64,000 nucleotides of DNA from Planctomycetota bacterium (GTDB taxonomy: Bacteria; Planctomycetota; Planctomycetia; Isosphaerales; Isosphaeraceae): NCBI GenBank assembly GCA_021791715.1, contig JAJYWB010000024.1, positions 1-64,000 of the forward strand, written 5' to 3'. The position numbers and the translations under genes are program-made. Shown here one piece after another: positions 55,219 through 64,000 of the stretch (within the stretch, counting starts at the first letter, position 1; each line of letters begins with the position of its first letter). The notes beneath the pieces are model-generated. The model did not search any database. It saw only the letters and a program-made list of their open reading frames with translations, and had not been told where the DNA came from.

Positions 55219-56217
55219 TCAATCGATCGGTTTGGTTTCCAATCGGATCGCCAGGGTTTGCGAACCGTCGTGATCGAGCGTGATCAGCCCCGCGTCGACG
55301 TTTTTGGCGGAAAGGTTGATCGCGTCGGTCGTTTGCGTGTAAGGCTCGAGCGCAATCACCTTATGGTTGTCGGGAGGGGTGTACGCGACGATCTCTCTAA
55401 ACGGCTTGTCGAAACTTAAAACGAGTTCGGTTTTCTTGGCGAGATCGATCATCCGGCAACGGCATGTCGATCCTTCATAAATCAAACCAGTGAGAACGTC
55501 GTCAAGTTTAAGGCCGGTACGCGGTTTTCCGTTGCGGAAATCGAGGCGATCGTCGACCTCGGGGGTTTCTCCGGTCGGGAGAAATTGATTGAGAGTCCAC
55601 GTTCTTCCCGCCGGGATGACGATGCGGGTTTGATCGGGATCTCCCGCCGGATCGAACGGGAGGCGAAAATACGGATGTATTCCGAATCCGAAGGGGAGGG
55701 GTTCGGCGGTCGGGTTGGAAACTTTGGCGTCGAGCGAAAGCCCCGATCCTTTGAGAGTGTAGCGGATTTCGAGGATCGCGTCGGTCGGCCAGAGGTGCGC
55801 CGATTGGGGTGAGTTTTTCGAGATCCGATACCGCCCGACGACGAACGCGCCGCGGTCGTCGACCCCTTGTTCGACGACGTCCCACGCGGCCTGAATCGCG
55901 AATCCGTGGATCGCGTTCGGTCCATTGTTTTTGGGAAGCTCGTACGTTTTGCCCAGAAAGGTAAACCGACCGTCGCGGATGCGATTGGGAAACGGAAACA
56001 AAACGGGGATTCCGTTGCGTCCAGGGTTTGAAGGCTTGGCGGCCCAATCGGCCGCAGCGTCGATCACCCGCGCGGGTTCGCCGCGAACCGGCAATCTCAG
56101 ATCAAACAGATTGAATCCGTAGCTCGGTGAGATCCACGCCGACGCCCTGGAATCGGCGTCTTCGAGCCGATAGATCGTCCGATCGCCCGCCTTTTCCGTC
56201 TCGACCCGTAACGCCAT
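55219..56217 (-). CDS. aldose 1-epimerase family protein
   Basis: The 332-residue protein is a galactose mutarotase-like beta-sandwich: GIPVLFPFPNRIRDGRFTFLGKTYELPKNNGPNAIHGFA carries the Asn/Arg/His substrate-binding motif, PFGFGIHPYFRLP holds a catalytic His, and VIALEPYTQTTDAINL a Glu that acts as base. Family members interconvert alpha and beta anomers of sugars; those lacking a gal operon, as here, often act on glucose-6-phosphate or unknown sugars. It lies upstream of the sarcosine-oxidase gene and divergent from the acyl-CoA synthetase gene. Confidence 0.9.
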   Translation of the reverse strand: MALRVETEKAGDRTIYRLEDADSRASAWISPSYGFNLFDLRLPVRGEPARVIDAAADWAAKPSNPGRNGIPVLFPFPNRIRDGRFTFLGKTYELPKNNGPNAIHGFAIQAAWDVVEQGVDDRGAFVVGRYRISKNSPQSAHLWPTDAILEIRYTLKGSGLSLDAKVSNPTAEPLPFGFGIHPYFRLPFDPAGDPDQTRIVIPAGRTWTLNQFLPTGETPEVDDRLDFRNGKPRTGLKLDDVLTGLIYEGSTCRCRMIDLAKKTELVLSFDKPFREIVAYTPPDNHKVIALEPYTQTTDAINLSAKNVDAGLITLDHDGSQTLAIRLETKPID

Positions 56218-56532
56218 CGCCGGTTCCTCAATCGTTTTCGCCGCTCGACCGCGAAAGCCGCGGCGAGCTTCGCTTCAATCGTTCGTATCGCATTGGTATT
56301 GAAGCGTCGAACCGCTTCGAACGCAAACGATATCTCGCCGAACTCGAATTAAAGAAATGCAAATCATCAAATAATTTGAAAAATATCTATAACTACATTC
56401 AGAAATACCAGCCGTTTATTTTGAAACCCTCGTGTTCGAAGCGTGCGGCTTGAGCGTCGCGGGCCTTGGGTCTAAGATCGAAGTCGCTTGAAACGTGATT
56501 TGGATCTTTTGGAATCGACTGGAGACGGCGTG
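56218..56532. other. divergent intergenic region
   Basis: An AT-rich island lies at about 56335-56420. It should hold promoters of both flanking genes, but no clear box pair was found and no gene is apparent. Confidence 0.35.
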
Positions 56533-59313
56533 ATGACGGATTTAGGGAAGGGCTCGGAAGCCAAAGGCGCCGCGTTCGCCGCGGCGGTCGATCGCGAGCG
56601 GGTTCACGACGTACTCCGCGGCGGCAGGCGTCCTCTCGATGCGATTTTCGCTCCCCGGTCGGTCGCGGTGATCGGGGCGACCGAGACCGCGGGGAGCGTC
56701 GGCAGGACGATCCTCTGGAATTTGATGAGCAATCCGTTCGGAGGAGCGGTTTATCCGATCAATCCCAAGCGATCGAGCGTGCTTGGGATCCGGTCTTATC
56801 CCAGGATCGGCGACGTTCCCGATCCCGTCGAACTCGCGGTGATCGTCACGCCGGCGAAAGTCGTTCCGGGATTGATCGCCGACTGCGTTCAGGCGGGGGT
56901 TAAGGGAGCGATCATTATATCGGCGGGTTTTAAGGAGGTGGGACCCGAGGGGAAGGCTCTCGAGGATCAGATTCTCGCCGAGGCGCGCCGCGGGTCGATG
57001 CGAATCATCGGCCCGAATTGTCTGGGGGTGATGAACCCGACGACGGGCTTGAACGCGACGTTCGCCGGGGCGACGGCGCTGCCGGGGCAGGTCGGATTCA
57101 TCAGCCAAAGCGGAGCGCTTTGCACCGCGGTGCTCGATTGGAGTCTGCGAGAACAGGTCGGTTTTAGCGCGTTCATCTCTTTGGGATCGATGCTTGATAT
57201 CGGCTGGGGCGATCTGATCGATTATCTCGGCGACGATCCCCGAACGCGTAGTATTATTTTATATATGGAATCGATCGGCGACGCGCGGTCGTTCGTCTCG
57301 GCGGCGCGCGAGGTCGCTTTGACGAAGCCGATCATCGTGATCAAGGCGGGACGCACCGAGGCCGCGGCGAAGGCGGCTGCTTCGCACACGGGATCGCTGA
57401 CGGGGAGCGACGACGTTCTCGACGCCGCGTTTCGCCGGTGCGGCGTGCTGCGGGTCGATTCGATCGCGGATATTTTCAATATTTCATCGGTTTTGGGACG
57501 TCAACCCGCTCCGCGCGGACCGAAGCTGACGATCGTCACCAACGCGGGAGGGCCGGGGGTTCTCGCGACCGACGCGCTCGTCGGCCTGGGGGGCGAACTC
57601 GCTTCGATCTCGGACGAAGCGAAAAAGAAAATGAACGCGTTTCTTCCCGCGGCGTGGAGTCATAACAATCCGATCGACGTCCTTGGAGACGCCGACGCCG
57701 AGCGTTACGCCAAGGCGGTCGAGATCGCCGCGGCCGATCCCGCGAGCGACGGCCTCCTCGTCATCCTCACCCCCCAAGCGATGACCGACGCGACCCAGAC
57801 CGCCGAGAAACTTAAGCCTTACGCCAAACTCGACGGTAAGCCGATCCTCGCGAGCTGGATGGGAGGCGCCGAGGTCGCCGCGGGCGAAAGCATCTTGAGC
57901 AAGGCGGGAATCCCCAACTTCGCCTACCCCGACGCCGCGGCTCGCGCCTTTATGGACATGTATCGTTATACTTACAACATCAAAGGCTTGTATGAAACTC
58001 CGATTCTGGTCGACGATCCCGTCGCGGGTCCTCCCGATCGCGATTCGGCGCAGGCGATCGTCGAGGAGGCGCGGAACGAGGGGAAAACGCTGCTCGACGA
58101 GTACGAATCGAAGCGGCTGCTCGCGGCGTATGGAATTCCGACGGTTCCCACCGAGATCGCCGATACGCCCGCCGCGGCCGCCGAGATCGCCGCGCGGCTC
58201 GGCTTTCCCGCGGTCGTCAAGTTGTATTCCAAAACGATCACGCATAAGACCGACGTCGGCGGGGTGAAGCTCGATCTCAAAAACGAAGCCGAGGTGAAAA
58301 ACGCGTTCGCCGCGATCGAGGCGTCTGTGCTTGCCAAGGCGGGGCCGGGTAAGTTTCAGGGGGTCACCGTGCAGCCCATGATCAAGCTCGAAGGATATGA
58401 GCTGATTTTAGGAAGCTCGATCGATCCCCAATTCGGCCCGGTGCTGTTGTTCGGCTGGGGAGGGAGGCTCGTCGAGGTTTTTAAAGATCGCGCGCTCGCG
58501 CTGCCGCCGCTCAACACCACCCTGGCGCGGCGGATGATGGAACGCACCAAGATTTACACCGCGCTTAAGGGTGTGCGAGGTTACGCCCCCGTCGATCTCG
58601 CGGCGCTCGAGGGTTTGCTCACCAAATTCGCTCGGCTCGTCGTCGAGCTTCCCGCGATCAAAGAGATCGACATCAATCCTTTGCTCGCTTCGCCCGACGG
58701 ACTGATCGCGCTCGACGCCCGCGTGATCGTCCACGATCGATCGTTGTCGGACGATTCGCTGCCGCGCCCCGTGATTCGACCTTATCCCACGAAATACGCG
58801 GCGCCGATGACTCTCAAAGACGGCGAAGCCGCGCTCGTGCGGCCGATTCGACCCGAGGACGAACCCCTTTTGGTCGAATTTCACGAGGCGCTTTCCGAAC
58901 GGAGCGTTTATTCTCGATATTTTCAGGCTTTGAAGTTAAGTCGGCGCACGGCTCACGAGCGTCTGACTCGGATTTGTTATCTCGATTACGATCGCGAGAT
59001 CGCGCTTGTCGCCGAAACGACCGATCCCGCGACGAATCGCGCGATGATTCTTGGAGTCGGTCGATTGAGCCGAATTCGTGGAACCCGCGACGCCGAGTTC
59101 GCTCTCCTGGTGCGCGACGCATACCAAAATTTGGGGGTGGGAAGCGAGCTCCTCAGACGCTTGATCGCGATCGGCCGCGACGAGGGTTTGGCGCGAATCG
59201 TCGGCGAACTGCTGATGGACAACCGCGAGATGCGCAAGGTGTGCGAAAAGCTCGGATTCAAGGTCGCGGCTCTCGAAGGCGAACCGATCCTCAAGGCCGA
59301 ACTCACGCTTTGA
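56533..59313 (+). CDS. ADP-forming acetyl/acyl-CoA synthetase fused to GNAT acetyltransferase
   Basis: The 926-residue protein contains a CoA-binding domain (about 35-130, [18 protein letters not shown]), a succinyl-CoA-ligase-like part (about 150-450) with the phospho-acceptor His285 in [10 protein letters not shown], an ATP-grasp domain (about 500-710), and a C-terminal GNAT domain (about 760-926; [14 protein letters not shown] binds acetyl-CoA). This is the Pat-type architecture, in which the synthetase-like part is often inactive or regulatory and the GNAT domain acetylates lysines of acyl-CoA synthetases. Here the His is present, so synthetase activity remains possible. TGGAGA 7 nt upstream fixes the ATG; a TTG start at 56488 has no support. 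Confidence 0.92.
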   Translation: MTDLGKGSEAKGAAFAAAVDRERVHDVLRGGRRPLDAIFAPRSVAVIGATETAGSVGRTILWNLMSNPFGGAVYPINPKRSSVLGIRSYPRIGDVPDPVELAVIVTPAKVVPGLIADCVQAGVKGAIIISAGFKEVGPEGKALEDQILAEARRGSMRIIGPNCLGVMNPTTGLNATFAGATALPGQVGFISQSGALCTAVLDWSLREQVGFSAFISLGSMLDIGWGDLIDYLGDDPRTRSIILYMESIGDARSFVSAAREVALTKPIIVIKAGRTEAAAKAAASHTGSLTGSDDVLDAAFRRCGVLRVDSIADIFNISSVLGRQPAPRGPKLTIVTNAGGPGVLATDALVGLGGELASISDEAKKKMNAFLPAAWSHNNPIDVLGDADAERYAKAVEIAAADPASDGLLVILTPQAMTDATQTAEKLKPYAKLDGKPILASWMGGAEVAAGESILSKAGIPNFAYPDAAARAFMDMYRYTYNIKGLYETPILVDDPVAGPPDRDSAQAIVEEARNEGKTLLDEYESKRLLAAYGIPTVPTEIADTPAAAAEIAARLGFPAVVKLYSKTITHKTDVGGVKLDLKNEAEVKNAFAAIEASVLAKAGPGKFQGVTVQPMIKLEGYELILGSSIDPQFGPVLLFGWGGRLVEVFKDRALALPPLNTTLARRMMERTKIYTALKGVRGYAPVDLAALEGLLTKFARLVVELPAIKEIDINPLLASPDGLIALDARVIVHDRSLSDDSLPRPVIRPYPTKYAAPMTLKDGEAALVRPIRPEDEPLLVEFHEALSERSVYSRYFQALKLSRRTAHERLTRICYLDYDREIALVAETTDPATNRAMILGVGRLSRIRGTRDAEFALLVRDAYQNLGVGSELLRRLIAIGRDEGLARIVGELLMDNREMRKVCEKLGFKVAALEGEPILKAELTL

Positions 59314-59400
59314 AAATGCGATTTCATTCTTATTTTTGAATGATAATTCCGCGTAATAGACGACGACCGAGCTCCGTTTACGGTTCCATAAGGGGAAATG

Positions 59401-60045
59401 ATGACGAGCGTCACGATTCGGTTACGGAACAAGCCGGCGTACTTGTGTTCGATTTTCATGGTCGTCGCCGCGGTCGCTTTCGCAGCCGACGATTCGAGGC
59501 GAATCTGGACGTTTGAAGACGATGCCGAGGGGTCGATCGCCGCCGGTTTTCGTGGCCCCGCGGGGAATTGGGTCGTCGTCAAAACGAAGAACGGCAAGGC
59601 GCTCGAACAAACCGCGGCGAACCCGAACGCGACGTTCAATCTCGCGCTTGTCGAAAAAATAAGCGTGAAGGATCTTGATCTCTCTGTTAAGTTCGAGGCG
59701 ATCGCGGGAAAACTCGATCAGGGGGGCGGGGTCGTTTGGCGAGCGCGCGACGCCAAGAATTATTACATCGCGCGGTACAACCCTCTCGAAGACAATTACC
59801 GCGTGTATAACGTGATCGACGGAAAACGGATTCAACTCGGCTCGGCCGATATCCCGCACGCTCCGGGAGTTCACTCGGTTCGCGTCGTGATGAAGGGGAA
59901 AAATATCACGTGTTATTATGATGATAAAAAATACATCGAGGTCGCCGACGAGACGTTCGTCGCGGCCGGCATGATCGGCGTTTGGTCGAAATCCGACGCG
60001 CGCACGCGGTTCGACGATCTGACGCTCGAGACGCTCGGCGATTGA
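59401..60045 (+). CDS. secreted DUF1080/LamG-like protein
   Basis: The 214-residue product has a signal peptide (cleaved near AVAFAAD) and one beta-sandwich domain: RRIWTFEDDAEGSIAAGFRG, WRARDAKNYYIARYNPLEDNYRVYNVIDGKR and HSVRVVMKGKNITCYYDDKKYIEVAD resemble DUF1080 or concanavalin-like domains that bind or hydrolyse sugars. AGGGGA lies just before; the second of two adjacent ATGs is better spaced. It is probably a periplasmic carbohydrate-related protein. The repeat element starts about 60 bp downstream. Confidence 0.75.
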   Translation: MTSVTIRLRNKPAYLCSIFMVVAAVAFAADDSRRIWTFEDDAEGSIAAGFRGPAGNWVVVKTKNGKALEQTAANPNATFNLALVEKISVKDLDLSVKFEAIAGKLDQGGGVVWRARDAKNYYIARYNPLEDNYRVYNVIDGKRIQLGSADIPHAPGVHSVRVVMKGKNITCYYDDKKYIEVADETFVAAGMIGVWSKSDARTRFDDLTLETLGD

Positions 60046-60101
60046 GAGGCTATCCGGAAAGAAAACCGCATATTCGACGGGATTTGTGTGAGAACCCGAA
60101 A

Positions 60102-60238
60102 TTGGGAGGGCGAACCTGAAATTGGGAGGGCGAACCTCCTGGTGAGCCGCATTATGATGTTTGCGATTATTGACCGAAAAAACGGCCTACTCGCCGGAGT
60201 TTTCGAAAAGAGGCTCACCGGGAGGTTCGCCCTCCCAA
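60102..60238. repeat. short dispersed inverted-repeat element, copy 2
   Basis: Ends TTGGGAGGGCGAACCTCCTG plus GTGAGCC (60122-60148) and GGCTCACC plus GGGAGGTTCGCCCTCCC (60212-60236) are complementary over about 25 bp. An extra partial left end, ATTGGGAGGGCGAACCTGAA at 60101-60120, precedes it in tandem. The roughly 63-bp interior differs from copy 1 at 8850 and includes TTGACCGAAAAAACGG. No reading frame is present. Confidence 0.78.
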
Positions 60239-60595
60239 AAAAAGTACCGACATCTAGATTCTTAACATACAGTGATTTTGTTGGTGAATTTACGCCGAAA
60301 CCGGTCGAATCGCGCCGATAGGGTTTCGAGCGCGTTTCCGGATACACTCTGAGTCGAAATTGTTCTCGCGGAAGGTGCGAATCGCTCGTCCCGGAACGGA
60401 CAAGGTTCGTTAACGAAGGCGGAATCGGCGTCTCGGTTCGGATCGGATCGACCGTTTGAGAGTGCGGAGGGATCGCCGGAACGTTCGTCCGCGTTGCCAA
60501 GTGGGCTCGGTTTCGCTTAGTGTGGGAACGATGTGGGGGCTCGCCGAATCGGCGAACGCCCGGTCGTCACGTGGAACCCGGCGGATAATCGCCTT
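60239..60595. other. intergenic region, no gene recognised
   Basis: It separates the repeat from the membrane protein start. An ATG-less frame runs into the gene from 60533, but nothing else was recognised. Confidence 0.3.
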
Positions 60596-61210
60596 ATGCA
60601 TCGTATATTTCTCGGCCTGGTGATCACCGACGGCGTGCTGTTGGCCGCGACCTACGGCTTCGGGCTCGCCGCGCCCCCGCCGCCGCGCGGAGCGGGCGCT
60701 TATCTGCACGGTATTCACTGGCTGCTCGGCATGTTCACCGTCTTATTGACGATGATGGTTCATTCGATCGCATATACCTATTTTTTAGGTACGGGGAAGT
60801 GGATCAAAGAGGTGGCGCGGGTGTATCGGCTCCCCGATTGGGTGGAGACGCGCGCCAAGAAGAACAAGCGGCGGGCGTTTCCGTTCGAGTTTTGGAGCAT
60901 GATGTTCATCGGAGGCACGGCGTGGCTGGGAGCGGGGACCGACGCGCTCGGCTGGTCGCCGTCGTGGCATCTGGGGATGGCGTCGCTCACGATCGCGTTT
61001 AATATCGGATCGTTCTGGGCCGAGTATATGATGATCACGGCGCAGGCCAAGTTGATCCTCGAGGTCAAGAACCTCGCCGACGGGATGAGGCTCGCCTCGT
61101 TCGCCGCCGCGGACTCCGCCGGCGCCTCGCCGTCGTCCTCACAGGGTGTGGGCGGAGATCGCGTCGTCGATCCTCCCGCGATCGTCGACGCCGCCGCCGG
61201 GATTTCTTGA
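60596..61210 (+). CDS. multi-pass membrane protein of unknown function
   Basis: The 204-residue protein has about four hydrophobic helices: 5-22, 39-62, 97-113 and 124-148. Several histidines lie in or at the helices (GIHWLLG, MVHSIAY, SWHLGM), which could ligate haem or copper, but no known family was identified. The C-terminal tail is Ala/Ser-rich. It lies 44 bp before the MFS gene on the same strand and is probably co-transcribed. The start at ATG 60596 is the first residue of a hydrophobic helix; an in-frame codon at 60533 lacks support. Confidence 0.65.
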   Translation: MHRIFLGLVITDGVLLAATYGFGLAAPPPPRGAGAYLHGIHWLLGMFTVLLTMMVHSIAYTYFLGTGKWIKEVARVYRLPDWVETRAKKNKRRAFPFEFWSMMFIGGTAWLGAGTDALGWSPSWHLGMASLTIAFNIGSFWAEYMMITAQAKLILEVKNLADGMRLASFAAADSAGASPSSSQGVGGDRVVDPPAIVDAAAGIS

Positions 61211-61254
61211 AAATCGAATTATTCGTCGTCTTTTAGAAAGGGAGCGTCCCGCCG

Positions 61255-62508
61255 ATGTCTCCGCAGGCGATCGTCGTGTTGATCGTGCTCGTCGATCTGC
61301 TCGGGTTCTCGATCGTGATGCCGCTTTTGCCCCGATTCGCGTCGCATTACGGGTTCGACGCGATCCAGATCGGGCTTTTGCTCGCCGCGTATCCCCTCTT
61401 GCAGCTCATCGCGGGGCCGATCCTCGGCCGCCTCAGCGATCGTTACGGCAGACGACCGATTCTCGTCCTCAGCCAGGCGGGGACGGCGATCTCGTTTATT
61501 ATCCTTGGGCTTTCACGTAATTACACCGTAATGTTATTGGCGCGCATGCTCGACGGAGCTTCCGGGGGGAACATTTTGGTGGCGCAGGCTTATATGGCCG
61601 ACGTCACCAAACCCGAGAACCGAGCCCGCGGTTTGGGGCTGATCGGCGCGGCGTTCGGAGTCGGCTTTGTGCTCGGGCCTTTGATGGGGGGGATTTTACT
61701 TTCGCCCTCGCTGCCGATCTCCGAGGCTTGGCGGCCGAGTGTGCCGTTCCTTGTCGCCGCGGGGTTTTCGACGATCGCTTGGTTGCTCGTGCTGTTTAAA
61801 CTTCCCGAGTCGGCGCCGATCGGCGGCGGGGATCGCAAACGCGCTCGCGTGATCACGCTAGAAGGTCTTATGGGAACGATCCGCGCGCCGAGGATCGCGG
61901 CTCTCGTCGCGGTTTCGGCGCTCGTCGTCACGGCGTTCTCGGCGCTCGAGGGAACCTTCAGCCTGTATCTTAAAGATCGGATGGGGTGGGATGCGAGTAA
62001 GGCGGCGTATATGTTCGCCTATTTGGGATTTTTGACCGCTTTTGTTCAAGGGGGATTGATCCGTCCCCTCGTCAAGCGTTTCGGCGAGCGCCCTCTCGTG
62101 ATTTTCGGCCTCGTAACCGTCGCCGCGGGGTTCGCCTCGATTGCGCTCGCGCCGACCGTTTTCGCGCTTTACGCTGCGGTCGCGATCGTCGCTCTGGGGC
62201 AGGGGCTCGCGAGCCCTTCGGTCCAGGGGCTGATCTCGCGGCTCACCTCGGACGACGAACAAGGGTCGATCTTCGGCGTTTTAACCTCGGCGTCGACCCT
62301 TGCTCGCATGATCAATTACGTGTTCGCGAACTTCTTGCTCGATCGTTACGGCGCGTCCGCGCCGTTTTTCGAGGCTTCGCTCCTGGCGCTTTCGGGCCTT
62401 TGCGTCGCGGTTGCGACGGTCGTCCCGCGGCGTTCGAACGCCGCGAGAACCGTCGCTCCGACCGCCGCGGTCGCGTCAGCGGATTTCGACGCGTCGACCC
62501 GAAGCTGA
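61255..62508 (+). CDS. MFS transporter, DHA1/TetA-like
   Basis: The 417-residue protein shows 12 membrane helices with the MFS loop 2-3 motif GRLSDRYGRRPIL and DLLGFSIVMPLLPRFASHYGF at the start, typical of the drug:H+ antiporter-1 family (TetA, Bmr). Substrate is unknown; export of small compounds is likely. GGGAGCG lies about 8 nt before the ATG. It follows a membrane protein gene and its last 33 bp overlap the convergent gene on the minus strand. Confidence 0.92.
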   Translation: MSPQAIVVLIVLVDLLGFSIVMPLLPRFASHYGFDAIQIGLLLAAYPLLQLIAGPILGRLSDRYGRRPILVLSQAGTAISFIILGLSRNYTVMLLARMLDGASGGNILVAQAYMADVTKPENRARGLGLIGAAFGVGFVLGPLMGGILLSPSLPISEAWRPSVPFLVAAGFSTIAWLLVLFKLPESAPIGGGDRKRARVITLEGLMGTIRAPRIAALVAVSALVVTAFSALEGTFSLYLKDRMGWDASKAAYMFAYLGFLTAFVQGGLIRPLVKRFGERPLVIFGLVTVAAGFASIALAPTVFALYAAVAIVALGQGLASPSVQGLISRLTSDDEQGSIFGVLTSASTLARMINYVFANFLLDRYGASAPFFEASLLALSGLCVAVATVVPRRSNAARTVAPTAAVASADFDASTRS

Positions 62509-64000
62509 ATTCATAAACCGAATTCGAAGCGTGTCGGTCGCGCCGTCCCAGTCGTAAGCCGAAGCTTCGATCGCTTTACCGTCGATCCGAACCTCGGTCG
62601 GCTTAGCCTTGAGGAAAATCCGCAAGACCGCCTCGACCTCGCTCGGTCCCTCGGCGTAAAAAGTGAAAGCTCCTTCAGGCTTCGATTTCGCATCGAGCGT
62701 TTTGCAAGAAGAAGCAATCACGCGAGGATCTTTTTTGGGAAGACGATCGAGGTCGATCAAAAACCTGCGACTTCCGGGTCCGAACGAGACCGAATCGACG
62801 ATCGGCAGGTTCGCGTCGAAAAGATCGACGAATCGTCCCTTGATCGTTTTGACGGGCGCCTCGATCGATTCGTCGAGCCCCGCTCCGATCACGTACGGAC
62901 CCCTACGCAGCACGAGCCCGTTCGTCTCGCGGTATTCGAGCCCCGCGGTCGCGCACGCCTTGCGCACCAGATCGACGATCGCGTCGGCGCCTTCGGGTCG
63001 ATAAGTCGTCGCCGCGGGGCTCTCTTTCTTATAAATCAGAGCGCCTTCGCCGATCTTATACGTCCCCTCGGGGGCGTTTTTATCCAATCCGAGCTTTTCA
63101 AACAAGTGTTCGCGCGGGTACTTGTAATTCATCCCTTTTTGACGATCGTTCCACCAATCCGATACGCCGTGATAGGGGTCTTTATCGTCGTCGACGAAGA
63201 CGAGCACGGTTCCTTCGCGAACGCGCGCAGCGAGCGCGTCGTGAACCTCGGGGGAGGGGGGCTTCATCCCCTCGTAAGTCGTCAGAAGAACCCGGTTCGA
63301 ATCCCGACGACCCGCGTTCGGCAGGTTTTCCAATTGAACGGGTTCGGCCGGAATTCCGCGTTTGAACAAGGGCAGCGCAAGCCCGTAAAATGAACCGAGA
63401 TGTTCATCGGAGGGGGTCGGATCGCCCCGTTGGAACATCATCGTATCGGAAACGATCACTCCGATTCCGCGCGTTCCGCAATCCCATGAGATCTCTTTTT
63501 GATTCATATCGTTTAAAGCGGTGATCACGGTCATCAGTTCGGAACCGTAGGCGCGCGGCATCGGCTCGCGTTCAACCCTTTCTCCGGGCTTGCGCTTCGC
63601 CTTATCGACCTTGGGATATCGCCCGTGGAAGATCCGTTCGGGCCAGGGCATCACCTCGAACCGCCAAACCTGGGGCCAAAGGAGCGACGCCGTGAGCGTG
63701 CTTTCCCAATTGACGCGATAATCCTCCCACGAATGATCGGGATTGTCCTCGATCGGGTCGTTGAGGAACCAAACCGTCCCGCCGCTCGCCTGCACCACGT
63801 TCATCATCGCCCCGTATTCGAAGAACGCGGTCTCGAACGTGCGCTCTTTGATCGCTCCGCGATAAACGTTCGGCGTCCGCGCCGTCCCCGTCCAAACCTG
63901 CGCGATGAAGCCGTCGGCGCCCACCCGAATCAAACTCGATTCGGGACTGACGATCTTCCACGACGCGTAATTGATCAAACTATGCGTAGGAACATAACAC
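62476..64000 (-). CDS. C-terminal part of a large protein, runs off the window
   Basis: The frame is open to the last base of the window with no start needed (TTG-type start at 63978 is not credible because the frame continues upstream: residues before it read CYVPTHSLINYASWKIV). The visible 508 residues contain beta-rich segments, a glutamine amidotransferase-like or lipase-like core (TVLVFVDDDKDPYHGVSDWW, RVLLTTYEGMKPPSPEV) and a C-terminal beta-sandwich (PSEVEAVLRIFLKAKPTEVRIDGKAIEASAYDW). It may be a glycosyl hydrolase-like secreted protein with an N-terminus outside the window; the domain is not assigned. It converges on the MFS gene with overlapping 3' ends. Confidence 0.8.
   Translation of the reverse strand, partial: CYVPTHSLINYASWKIVSPESSLIRVGADGFIAQVWTGTARTPNVYRGAIKERTFETAFFEYGAMMNVVQASGGTVWFLNDPIEDNPDHSWEDYRVNWESTLTASLLWPQVWRFEVMPWPERIFHGRYPKVDKAKRKPGERVEREPMPRAYGSELMTVITALNDMNQKEISWDCGTRGIGVIVSDTMMFQRGDPTPSDEHLGSFYGLALPLFKRGIPAEPVQLENLPNAGRRDSNRVLLTTYEGMKPPSPEVHDALAARVREGTVLVFVDDDKDPYHGVSDWWNDRQKGMNYKYPREHLFEKLGLDKNAPEGTYKIGEGALIYKKESPAATTYRPEGADAIVDLVRKACATAGLEYRETNGLVLRRGPYVIGAGLDESIEAPVKTIKGRFVDLFDANLPIVDSVSFGPGSRRFLIDLDRLPKKDPRVIASSCKTLDAKSKPEGAFTFYAEGPSEVEAVLRIFLKAKPTEVRIDGKAIEASAYDWDGATDTLRIRFMNSASGRRVEIR

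Overview
The window looks like a chromosomal segment of a planctomycete (Planctomycetota). The reasons are a secreted formylglycine-type sulfatase, a DUF1501 / DUF1549-DUF1553 / cytochrome-WD40 gene trio, Tat-exported Gfo/Idh/MocA oxidoreductase, a giant HEAT-repeat c-type cytochrome protein, a circularly permuted ATP-grasp / alpha-E / transglutaminase operon, and GC-rich DNA with scattered AT-rich intergenic islands. The family within the phylum cannot be fixed from the sequence alone. DNA is strikingly rich in GATC/CGATCG strings. No rRNA, CRISPR array, prophage or intact insertion sequence was seen.

Layout. 1-5 kb: tail of an IS630-type transposase, a lipoprotein, pterin carbinolamine dehydratase, a TGS-domain GTPase, a response regulator fused to a histidine-kinase-like ATPase, and a small hypothetical. 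4.8-12 kb: sulfatase, leuA behind what looks like a complete leucine attenuator, a short dispersed inverted-repeat element, a ParB-like protein, a glycine-rich RRM protein and a membrane protein. 12-19 kb: S15-type hydrolase, the ATP-grasp/alpha-E/transglutaminase operon, a tRNase Z-like metallo-hydrolase and tRNA-Arg(UCU). 19.7-25 kb: HEAT/cytochrome protein and a secreted TIM-barrel-like protein.

25.3-30.6 kb holds the most unusual locus: a P1B-type metal ATPase fused at its C-terminus to an HflK-like SPFH (Band 7) domain, followed by two separate SPFH proteins in the same operon, behind a candidate sigma-70 promoter overlapped by a 7-9-7 dyad. The inferred picture is a metal pump embedded in, or gated by, an SPFH membrane cage. 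30.8-34.2 kb encodes an Lhr-type helicase and PdeM phosphoesterase (part of the ligase-associated DNA damage response set, without the ligase and exonuclease). 34.3-43.5 kb: TPR protein with a fresh 102-bp internal duplication and the planctomycete-specific DUF1501/DUF1553/WD40 cytochrome trio.

43.5-64 kb: an Rpn-type PD-(D/E)XK protein with a GRQE repeat array and a truncated duplicate of its 3' end; lipase-like hydrolase, PrpB, YmdB-type phosphoesterase, glycosyltransferase, Gfo/Idh/MocA protein with a strong terminator, retropepsin-like protease, panD, sarcosine-oxidase-like enzyme, aldose epimerase, ADP-forming acyl-CoA synthetase fused to a GNAT domain, a second copy of the dispersed inverted repeat, a membrane protein, an MFS transporter and the C-terminal part of a large secreted protein that runs off the right edge.
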